Both the position numbers and the translations under genes were made by a program. DNA of 64,000 bases, from positions 90,867,578 through 90,931,577 of the forward strand of contig OX375879.1 of NCBI GenBank assembly GCA_947359465.1, in the 5' to 3' direction. Below, in pieces: positions 24,978 to 34,260 of this stretch. The notes below the pieces were generated by a model that did not search any database, was not told the DNA's origin, and saw nothing but the letters and a program-made list of their open reading frames with translations. Every line of letters starts with the position of its first letter. Position 1 is the stretch's first letter. Source of the DNA: Metellina segmentata. Taxonomy: Eukaryota > Arthropoda > Arachnida > Araneae > Tetragnathidae.

Positions 24978-25400
24978 GTAAGAAACTCAGCTCGACCATA
25001 ACATAAGACCCAATTATTCTGGCATTGAAAGACCCTGATATCAAAATTATATGCAAGACTCATAAATATCTAAAGAAATTGAATACCTTCAAAAAGTACC
25101 AAGGTGAAAGAAAATATAGTTCTCAAATAATATACCTAAAGCCTAAAATTTCTGAAAGAACATCATCTAATGTTTTGTAATGTGACATAAATATTCTCCA
25201 ATACGGTTTGTTAAAAATAGAATTTAAAATTAGAAATTTAAGAAAATTTAATATGAAGTACCGTAAAACAAACGGATAAAAATTTGTCCGAACATACAAT
25301 TCAATATCGTAATGATAAGAGACTGTATATATACCATTATGTGGTGACATCCTGATTTTTTTTATTATATTTTCAAAGATATTCATCCTTAAGTTACATT
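24978..25400 (+). repeat. Local duplication, copy 1
   Basis: This roughly 400-bp segment reappears in diverged form to the right of the 765-bp foldback element. Shared landmarks, in order, are ATTCTGGCATTGAA, TATCTAAAGAAATTGAA, AAAAGTACCAA, TATACCTAAAGCCTAAAATTT, CGGTTTGT and TATACCATTATGTGG. No coding capacity is evident in either copy. Confidence 0.65.
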
Positions 25401-25455
25401 ATTTAAAAAAGTTTTATCCTCAGTTTAGCGTTCAACTCGTAATTTTATACATTAA

Positions 25456-26220
25456 GGGGAGTTAGTACCTTTTAGACCTTGCGTTGCTCGCTAAAACATA
25501 CTTTTTTCGATTCATCATAAATAATTGAGTTTTTTATATTGTAATATAAAATTGATACAGTTTAAAGATAATTGTATGGCTTTTAAAAAACAGCAGTCAT
25601 ATTTGTAATTAAAAATATTTTTTTATATAAAACCTAGCAAAACTTATACATAATTTCTTCGTTTTGAAATTTACCCACTTAACTTTCCCTCAAGTTTAAA
25701 AAAAAACTAATAAACGTAGAGTTAAGAAATTTTGTATGGTTATTCTAAAAGAAGATCTTAGTTCTCTGAATTATGGATTTGTGTATGAGAGCTATAGTTT
25801 TTTATTTATAGATCCATACATAACTAAAAAAATTTCAAAGTTGACTTATTTTAATACTTTTAATTTTTATAAATATTTGTACTTCAAATATCACAAATTC
25901 CTTAATTCACAGAATTAAGACATTCATTTGCTTCAATTTGGTGCAAACCTTTGGGATTTACAGTGCATCTTTCAAAAGTTATCTTGTGGGAAAGTTAAGT
26001 GGGTAAATTTCAAAACGAAGAAGTTGTGTATAATTTTTGCTAGGTTTTATATATAAAAAAAATTTTTAATTACAAATATGACTGCTGTTTTTTAAAAGCT
26101 ATACAGTTATCTTTAAACTGTATCAATTTTATACTACAATATACAAAACTCAATTATTTATGATGAATCGAAAAAAGTATGTTTTAGCGAGCAACGCAAG
26201 GTCTCAAAGGTACTAACTCC
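25456..26220. mobile_element. 765-bp foldback element with ~240-bp inverted repeats, copy 1
   Basis: The left end GGGGAGTTAGTACCTTTTAG is mirrored by the right end AAAGGTACTAACTCC. The mirror image continues inward for about 240 bp per arm, leaving a central ~280 bp of AT-rich sequence. The centre holds one 60-codon frame without a recognised domain. A second copy of the same length and orientation lies at 51879-52643. TTAA abuts the left end here and the right end of copy 2, but neither copy has a clear target duplication at both ends. The superfamily is not assigned. Confidence 0.8.
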
Positions 26221-26364
26221 ATCGAAAGCATAAGCTGAAGCGTAAATGATGGATGGGTTATAAGTAAATGATACTTTTTCTTGAGCCCCGTTATATCGCT
26301 TCTTTTGTTGGACAACAATTTTTCTTGGCGCCCAAGCAATGCTAAAATACTGAAAAGAAACTTA

Positions 26365-27350
26365 GTACTTCGAAGAAATTCAGCAAACAAAAAAATAAAA
26401 ACCACTATTCTGGCATTGAACGCCACTGCATATCAAAATTCTGTACAATACTCAGATATATCTAAAGAAATTGAACACCTTCCAAAAGTACCAACATGAA
26501 GAGAAATACAGTTCTTAATGATATACCTGAAGCCTAAAATTTCCAAGTGATAACTCCATCTAGCGTTGCGTGATGTGACTCCTGAATATGCTTCGAAACG
26601 GTTTGTCTGAAAACTGAATATGAAGTGTCGTAAAACAAGCGGATTACAACTTGTACGAACAACGTCATATAATCATAAAATAGTAAAGGAATATCAATTA
26701 CTTAGATAGAAACTCTAAAAATAAGACATCGACTTTCTCTCCGATAGATTGCGTTATTATTGGATTCTGATAAGAACATCCGTTCCACATCGGTGAATAT
26801 TCAAGTCTTTATTACGTACTTCTATCCTATTTTTTCATCGCATTGTAAGGGAATCAGTTTAATGAGGAATTTTAAAGGAAGTTTTCCGGTAAAATGAAAC
26901 TCAGCGTTTTATTTGGAAACTATCATTTTCTGAACCTCACAATGCGTTATCAAGATCTAAGTCGTCGCTTTCTGAGTCACTTGAAGTTCTTTGACATTTG
27001 AGTTTTATTTAGTCATCATCAAACAAAAGTTTTGTGCGTTTCATGTGAAATTGCGATGTCTCATTTTCACAAAAACATTGTGTTAAAAATTATTGTTTAT
27101 AGTACAGTAAACCCATCGTTGTGTCGCGTATTAAGATACATTGCTCTTTTCTCGTGACAGCAATTCGAATTGTTGAAAGTGCAATGACTCGAACAAGAAT
27201 TTTAATATTTTGAATCTTAAATCTGAACATTAAATGACTCGTAAATAAATAATTTTTGTTGTCTAAATTTCAATTCAATATATTGATTGTAAGGGAATGT
27301 ATAAATACCATTATGTAAGATTATTTTTTTATATTTTCAAAACAAATTTT
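26365..27350 (+). repeat. Local duplication, copy 2, interrupted
   Basis: From about 26365 to 26690 it follows copy 1 (24978-25400) block by block. The last homologous part (CAATTCAATATATTGATTG, then ATAAATACCATTATGTAAG) is found only at 27272-27350, so about 580 bp of unrelated sequence interrupts it. The two copies sit on either side of the foldback element. Confidence 0.6.
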
Positions 27351-27706
27351 ACCATATTTTGAATGATTTATCGTCAAATCTCTGCGTTTTTCTAGTTTAA
27401 TATAATATTAACCCTCTGAAGGATTCATATGTATACATCCGATCTGCAGTCTTCCCGGCGATACTTGTTACTAGTTTCAATTCTTTTGACAACACAGTAT
27501 TTCCTGGGATTATTTAAACTGGTAGTGCGGTTATTTAGTCGTGATTTGTGGTAAAAGCAATACTACACCTCGTGATAGATAGAAAGTGAAGTTTTAATAA
27601 CGAAATAGAAAGCTAAATAGAGAAAGTGTAAGTTATAAAGCAAGCTTCAAGGAATATATCTTTATGCATCATTGGGATTTTATAAAACCCTTCTATATCA
27701 CTTTTT

Positions 27707-27860
27707 TTCGCTCAAAAAAAGTCATCGATATGTTTCTTTACATTCAAATTTCAAATAGCATGCAAGAATTAGTTGAGGGATAGAATCTGACTCAAAAACA
27801 TGACATGCGTGTTTCCAAATTATTTTCAAAACCATCATATCTTAGGATTTCCTTGATTTG
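27707..27860 (+). repeat. ~150-bp repeat, copy 1 (partner at 28740-28888)
   Basis: Shared with 28740-28888 are the blocks AGCATGCAAG, GTTGAG, AATCTGAC, GCATGACATACGTGTTTC (or its variant) and ATATCTTAGGATTTCCTT. This copy lies in plain AT-rich sequence; the partner lies inside a SINE. Confidence 0.65.
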
Positions 27861-28507
27861 TTTCGGTATAAATTGGTCTTACGTTACTTCAATTATACAT
27901 TTTATGCATACTCATAAGTTTAAGTAAAAGTTATTTGAAACTATTAACTATCCATTTTATTTGCATAATCAATAAACGTAAAATGCATCTTTACTGAAAA
28001 CCATTTTTATTATTGAACATTGCACACTTATCGGAGCTAAAATAGTCCCATTTTATAAATTGCAAAAATCGATGCAGTAATCATCTGCTTAAATTTCATA
28101 ATTCGGAGAGTGAAGCAATGTGATTTCGAAAATATATATGTGCAGTAAAATTTATAAATCAAATGTATTATTTATAAACAATTGTCTTTTAAAATTACAT
28201 TCATTTTCTTCAAACTTTATTTAAAGCTCATTCCAAATTCTAGTATATCTGTGACTGTCATATCCTCGCTATGTATAAACCAAAATTGAGAGCACACACT
28301 TTTGGTTTAGAATTCTTCTATTAAAGGAACATATAAAAATGTAGCCCGTTTCAAATTAACAAATTTTCTTTAACAAATGAAAATGAGTGGATTTTTATAT
28401 TTCTTTAGCTTTCTTCACTACTTAAATAAATCTACTCACTATATCATAGAAATCCACATGGATGTGTTCCAAACCATATTCCTCTCAGTTTATCTGACAC
28501 CTCGGAC

Positions 28508-28985
28508 TTAAGAGGCCGCGGTAGCCCAGTTAGAAGAGTAAAGGGTTAGCAATTGGAGGTTTGGGTGTTCGAAGCTGGATCTAACCAAAGTGTACACGTG
28601 GGTTCGTGCACGTTAAATCTGTCGTCGCTTGAAATGTCCTCACATTGGCGTTGTGTGGAAGTTTGGACAGTGTAATCCTGGATCAGGCATAACCTCGTTA
28701 TCTCGTCTATCGTTTAGGTAAATCGCCCTTCTTTCTTTTTTTCGCCCAAGAAGAAAAATTTAAATGTTACTTTATATTCAAAAAGCATGCAAGGATAAGT
28801 TGAGAAATATAATCTGACGCAAAAGCATGACATACGTGTTTCAAATTTACTTTCAAAGTCATAATATCTTAGGATTTCCTTAATTTGTAGAAGGTTCTAA
28901 ATTACGTGGTGTTGTCCTTCGATCTATCACTTTTGACTGATCCCGGGCCATCGTCAATAGCCCGTTATGTTGCCTCCATACAAGG
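28508..28985 (+). repeat. SINE with CCCAGTT-type head, interrupted by a ~150-bp segment
   Basis: A tRNA-like head (GCGGTAGCCCAGTTAGAAGA, then a worn B box TGTTCGAAGCTGG) leads into the common SINE body (GCACGTTAAATCTGTCGTCG) up to about 28735. The rest of the body resumes at 28889 (GTTCTAAATTACGTGGTG) and continues to AGCCCGTTATGTTGCC. Between them sits the second copy of the 27707-27860 repeat (28740-28888). Confidence 0.7.
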
Positions 28986-28995
28986 ATATACAAGG

Positions 28996-29033
28996 ATGGA
29001 TACGATAAGATACCATCATCTTATCGTATCCAT
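28996..29033. repeat. Perfect hairpin, 16-bp stem, 6-nt loop
   Basis: ATGGATACGATAAGAT is followed by ACCATC and then its exact complement ATCTTATCGTATCCAT. A third copy of the stem motif (TTACGATAAGATGATG) follows immediately. It lies just beyond the SINE tail. Confidence 0.75.
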
Positions 29034-30159
29034 CTCCTTACGATAAGATGATGAATTTATTTTAGTCTTCCATTCACAAGGTTTTCCATTCCTTCATAAT
29101 TTACACAGGGTCCATCGAATCCTTAACTTTGACGCCGAGGACAGTTTCTTTAGATGAGGATCAATGTTCGAAAGAGCAGTGAGTTTGACATAAGTAATCC
29201 TTAATTTTTTTTACATTTTCTCCATACATTTCCTTGTTTTATGAGCTCACTACAAACGATTCTCAATTCATGCATGACCATGGCCATGGAGTGACAAGTG
29301 AAACTGAACCAAGCATGAAAGTGTTAAGTAAGCGCAACGTTTTTATAGAATTATGTCCAACAGGTGTATCCAAAACCTAAAATAAACAGTTCGATCATTG
29401 TATGGTGATTCTGTGAAACGACAAACGCTTAACTGGTTTTATAGGATCTTTGAAGGTCGCTTTGTGAGTCAAATCAAGAGTTTAAACTGACCAACTTAGA
29501 TTATTAGGAGCTGTTTTGAGCGGAACGAACATCCAGAAAGCAATACTCCGTTTATCTTCGACTGGTTTCCTTTAAAACTAGTCGTCAAGGTCTTCCAGCT
29601 TATACACAAGAGCATTGTTATATTACCTTAGAGCAGAATGAACGAAATCGTAAACTTCTGATGCTGTTAATAGTCTTAGATTGCGTTTCGAAATACAACA
29701 AATGCGTAAATTAAAATTTCGATTCACGCTATTAATTCCGATTCAATCCTTTCCAATCCATACACTTGTCTTGTTTTTTTTTTAACTGAAATAATTTTAT
29801 TTGTTTCACAAGCTTCATTGACTATTTTAGGCGTTTTCTAGAAAATATGATTTATTTTTAAATTTCAGTCTACCTTGCTAGCAAAATTGGTTGCTTTTCG
29901 TTTCCTATCTATATACATCCTCTTTAAAACAAGATGTAAGCATCTACATGTCCCTTACAAATACACACTAGGTTCTATAACAAGAGCAGATCGTAAACTC
30001 TTAAATGTTACTAAGAGTCAAATATGTTGGCATTCATTCGATATAAAATGTAGCATGTTTTATTTCGTACTTAAAATATTCTAAGGTGTTGATGAGGTTG
30101 TGACGAAGTCTGTGGTGAGGGCAAAAGCAAGCATTCGGCGGAGGTCAAGCCAGACGCTG
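29034..30159. other. Non-coding stretch, nothing firm
   Basis: A short frame near 29400-29470 reads YGDSVKRQTLNWFYRIFEGR, faintly like a transposase helix-turn-helix, with no supporting neighbours. Nothing else is supported. Confidence 0.35.
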
Positions 30160-30619
30160 AGAGGTCACTCCGCGTATGAACTCAGACCGCTAGACCACAA
30201 GAGTTAACGAGCTGGCGGTGGGTCGAGGTATTGAGTTTCGACAGAGAGGAAGCGAAGTGTCTTTGTCGCGATGCCGACCAGACGCAGGGGCAGAAGTTCA
30301 TTTCCGCCGCTTCCACATGATCACAGGAGCCCGCGGATGCTTTTTGTTCGGGCCATCGTCCGCTAATGAAGCTATCGGCGAAAGGGGAAAATTAACATCC
30401 AATGGACAGCCGATTTTGAACCAGCCAACAGCTCATACCTCAGCTGACGCTTTGCTGACTTGCGTATACGCGTGCGAGAACTTTTGGAGAAGCTCACCCG
30501 AGCTAGAAACATTTACTCACCCGAGTAAAGTCTGGAGAAGGACTCACCCGAACCGGATAGTCCAAATGTCCGACACCCACTCCGCCGATGATATTGGTAG
30601 AAGCGCATGGCAAGGATCC

Positions 30620-31162
30620 GAGGCCGTGTGTAGACTATCGTAGATTAAATTCGATAGTCAGGACTGAATAATTTCCCTTCCAAATATCGATGAAAGAATA
30701 GAGAAAGTATCAGCTGCGAAATATATCACGGTAATTGATCTGACAAAAGGGTATTGGCAGATCCCGTTAAGCCCGAAGACTCAACGATTAGCCGCTTATG
30801 TAACAACGTTTGACATCTATCGCCCGTTGGTTCTCCCTTTTGGTCTGGTAAATGCCCCTTATTGTTTCTCCAAGTTCATGTCACTACTTTTACAAGGATA
30901 TGACGAGTTTAGTGTCCCATATTTAGATGACGTAGCTATATTTTCAAATACGTGGGAAGATCATCTGAAACATATAGATCTGGTTTTAAAGAAAATCGTG
31001 GGGGCCAAGTTAACAATTAAACCCTCAAAAGGTAGGTTCGCGCAAAGCAGCAAGAAATATTTAGGGCATGGAGTTGGCGGAGGTCTTAGGTTCCCTGCGG
31101 AAGCTAAAACAAAGGCAGTTCTGGAATTTCCGGTCCCAAAAACGAAGACACAAATGCACAGT
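30620..31162 (+). pseudogene. Gypsy reverse-transcriptase domain, broken
   Basis: One frame carries successive RT blocks: a worn VDYRxLN region with two stops at 30641-30675, then YITVIDLTKGYWQIPLSP (catalytic Asp of block 3), LPFGLVNAPYCFSKFM, and the active-site box PYLDDVAIFSNTWEDHL with YLDD. It continues through IKPSKGRFAQSSKKYLGH to FPVPKTKTQ. The region after 30827 is open to 31183. The absence of the rest of pol and the upstream stops mark it as dead. The order and the YLDD box identify a Ty3/Gypsy RT. Confidence 0.85.
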
Positions 31163-31394
31163 ATGAAGTCACGCAGCGTATGAACTCAGACCGCTAGACC
31201 GCGAGAGTTAACGAGCTGGCGGTGGGTAGAGATATTTAGTTTCGACAGAGAAGAAGCGAAGTGTTTTTGTCGCTGATCCGGCTGAAGTGAAACCGTTCTC
31301 GGTTTTCCGATACCCCGTCTCTGGAGACGTGCCGAGTCGCGACAGCTGTTCGTGGACTCAGAACGGATTGCCCAAACTGGGATTCCGTCTATGA

Positions 31395-31815
31395 GTAAAG
31401 TCTGAAGAAGGGCTCGTCCGAACCGAATAGTCCAAACCCGGGAACTTTTGGAGAAGCTCACCCGAGCTAGAAATATTTACTCGCTCGAGTAAAGTCTGAA
31501 GAAGGGCTCATCCGAACCGGATAGTCCAAACCCGAGAACTTTTGGAGAAGCTCACCCGAGCTAGAAACATTTACTCGCTCGAGTAAAGTCTGAAGAAGGG
31601 CTCATCCGAACCGGATAGTCCAAACCCGAGAACTTTTGGAGAAGCTCACCCGAGCTAGAAACATTTACTCGCTCGAGTAAAGTCTGAAGAAGGGCTCATC
31701 CGAACCGGATAGTCCAAACCCGAGAACTTTTGGAGAAGCTCACCCGAGCTAGAAACATTTACTCGCTCGAGTAAAGTCTGAAGAAGGGCTCATCCGAACC
31801 GGATAGTCTAAATCG
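31395..31815 (+). repeat. 94-bp tandem repeat in the putative LTR
   Basis: The motif AACTTTTGGAGAAGCTCACC starts at 31443, 31537, 31631 and 31725, exactly 94 bases apart, with a partial unit before. The units are nearly identical, so the array is young relative to the element. One single unit of the same sequence lies at about 30473-30566. Confidence 0.9.
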
Positions 31816-31871
31816 GAGTCCTGTGGGAAAAGGACAATTCACCATATTCGGTAAAGATCTACCACCTAGAC

Positions 31872-34146
31872 CAGTGTTTCCCAATCTTTTTTGTGCCATG
31901 CCCCACCTAAGCCTTTCTAAAATTCTTATGTCCCCCTATGTAACATATACATAATTTTTAATATTAAAAAATTGAATTGTTCACTTAAGAAACCTAAATG
32001 ATAGGTTTTAGGAAGAAATCACTAGGAAATTGTTAACGAAACACAGTAAATAAATTTTCAAAACATATAATGAAAAATTGAATTTCAAATTCGAAGTAAT
32101 TTTAATAAAAAAATTTCTAGAATAATTTAATATTTTAATTTAGTGAGATCATTGCGCTTGATGCTTGCTGCGCAGATATTTTATGTTAGGTTCCAATTTG
32201 GTTAGCTTCAGTCTCAAGTCTCCCCGTTGTGTTATATCCAGACGATTTCTTTTTTTACCAGCAAATCATTTACAGCACTAAATCCACATTCGGCTAAATA
32301 TGAAGATGGAAACGGTAGCAATAGTTTTCTTGCACATTTGGTTAAATTTGGGTCTTTGATTCTTGTTTCCTCACAAAGCCATGCCATCGCTCTTTTTATA
32401 TTAAATAAAGTTTTAACTGACTCATCATTTTGCATTTCTGCGAGTTCTTCTTGATACTGCACATATTTGATATATCAGACAAATCCACTAACATTGGCTG
32501 CATCATCCATGTTGGAAAATCAATTTGTTTTAAATCAGAAAATCTTTCTTTTAAATCAGCCGATAGAATTTTCAGATGATCGACAGTAACAAGTAAAGCG
32601 ATATCATTTACTTCACATTTTTGCAGCCAATGAAACTGTTCAAAGTTTTTGTTGTTAATATATTTCTGCCATAACGCAATAAGGGTAATGAAACCAAATA
32701 TCTTCCCTTTTGTATCAACAAGAGTATTATTTGTTCCTGGAAGTTGCTTATTTAATATATTTAGTTTTTCAAAGATATCGGCTAAATAACTCACAAATGC
32801 TTTACCATCGACTGTTAACAGTTACTTCATTTCAGGTTTTTCGCTTAAAAAATCACTAAGAGTATCAAACAGTTCCATAAATCTTTTCAAGCAGTTCCCT
32901 TTAGAGAGCCATCTTACATAAGTGTGAAGTGAAAGTCTCACATGATCTGCATTTTGTTCTTCACAAAATAGCTTGAAGAGACGCTCACATTTGACATTAG
33001 CTTTAATAGCATTGATACACTTTATTACTGAATGTAGTACTTCATTTATAACAGGCGAGATGTTTTTAGCTACCAAGTTTTCCCTATGAATAACACAATG
33101 CAAAAGAATCATTTCTGAATTCTCATCTTTCATCAATTTTAAGCAGCCATTTTTTCTTGCCCATCATATTAGAAGCACCATCTGCAGTACAAGATGTAAT
33201 ATTTTTTATTGGTATATTATTGACATCTAAGTAGTTTTTTTAAAACTTATTATATATATCTTTGAAGGTAGTGGTGCTTTCTAATCTTTTACAGAACAAC
33301 ATTTCTTCAGCAAAATGCCCTTTATCAATATATCTTACGTAAGTTATCAATACTGCCTCACTGTTTCTCAAAGTTGATTCATCCATTTGTACTGAGAATT
33401 TTCTTGTTTTCAGCTTTTCAACAAGTTGTTTTTCAATATCTTCACTCATTTCGTCTATTCTTCTGCTAACAGTATTGTTACTGAGTGGCATAGCTTTTAC
33501 ATCTTTGTCATCTTTTTCAAGTACCGTTTAAGAAATGCTGATATTGACGGTTTTATTAAATTCTCTCTTATAGTATGATTTTTTCCAGATTTAGCGATGA
33601 ATAAAGAAATTTGATAACTAGCCTCAAGAATATGATTATGAGTTGAAGCGTGAGCAGTAAATAAAGACTTTACTGTTGTCCTCTTTTCAAAATTTTTCTT
33701 TAAAGTTTAAAGTAATTCAAATCTGAATTAATATGAGCATTATGTTTCGCCTTCAAATGCGCCTCAAGACGACCTCGTTTCATTGATTCGTTGGTCAAGC
33801 ATTGCTGGCATAAAAGACAAAAAGGAAACCGCTCATCGTGAACAGCAGGTATGAACCCAGATTTTAAATATTCCTCCGAATATTGACGAACTTTTTTCTT
33901 GCTTGCACCACTCATTTTACTATGGGCTGAAAGAAATATATATAAGATCAATTAAAAACTAAATAATATTTAACGGCCGCAATTATTTAAGAATTTGCTT
34001 TTTTCTTTCCGAAATCTAGCATTGCATTTAAATGGCCCGGAGGAAAAGGGTTAAACTCGTGTCGAGTCCATTTTCGAATTGCCCCCCCCCCCTTAACAAT
34101 CAAATTGCCCCCCTGTGGGGCGTGGGCCCCACATTGGGAAACATTG
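31872..34146 (-). mobile_element. Full-length hAT element with 8-bp target duplication
   Basis: The ends are CAGTGTTTCCCAATC on the left and GGGAAACATTG on the right, inverted repeats of hAT type. The 8-mer ACCTAGAC flanks it on both sides (31864-31871 and 34147-34154). The 2,275-bp body carries a minus-strand transposase with few lesions. It interrupts a sequence that appears to be the right LTR of the Gypsy relic. Confidence 0.9.
32150..33915 (-). pseudogene. BED-type hAT transposase (ZBED/SCAND3/FAM200-like), lightly broken
   Basis: The ATG at 33915 begins MSGASKKKVRQYSEEYLKSG. A BED-like zinc finger follows, with FCLLCQQC and a HLKAKH pair. Downstream blocks include VQMDESTLRNSEAVL (first catalytic Asp region), a TADGASNMMG block near 33150-33190, HCVIHRENLVAKNI, VRWLSKGNCLKRFMELF, and a C-terminal dimerisation region with CARKLLLPFPSSYLAECGFS. 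Reading changes frame about three times, and one TAA (about 32822-32824) interrupts an otherwise continuous frame. Colinearity is excellent, so this is a fairly recent arrival. As read here it cannot make a full enzyme. Confidence 0.88.
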
Positions 34147-34154
34147 ACCTAGAC

Positions 34155-34260
34155 TCTACCAGTCTGTAAACGCCACCTACCAAATTCCGTCAAGGTTATT
34201 CTTTTATTGTAAATAAAATATGTTAATGGAGACCACTGCGAACGTTCTCATACAGTAGAT
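34155..34260 (+). mobile_element. Probable end of the Gypsy LTR beyond the hAT insertion
   Basis: The sequence resumes after the hAT target duplication and contains GTAAATAAAATATG, a possible AATAAA polyadenylation signal as found in LTRs. I have no second LTR copy of this part to compare, so the boundary is approximate. Confidence 0.35.

Larger units (their letters stand above)
30160..31871 (+). mobile_element. Ty3/Gypsy-type retrotransposon relic
   Basis: A ~110-bp segment around GAACTCAGACCGCTAGACC and GTTAACGAGCTGGCGGTGGG appears at about 30165-30285 and again at 31168-31275, suggesting the two LTRs. Reverse-transcriptase sequence lies between them. A single copy of the 94-bp motif is in the left repeat and a tandem array of it in the right one. 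Gag, protease, RNase H and integrase are not seen, so most of the internal region is deleted. The right repeat is split by the hAT at 31872 and seems to continue from 34155. Confidence 0.65.

Noticed and set aside
25736..25918. 60-codon frame in the centre of the foldback element
   Set aside because: Very AT-rich codons (Phe, Tyr, Lys, Ile), no domain, and the second copy differs there; it looks like chance.
29400..29470. Mariner helix-turn-helix fragment
   Set aside because: A single short frame with loose resemblance and no downstream catalytic blocks or terminal repeats.
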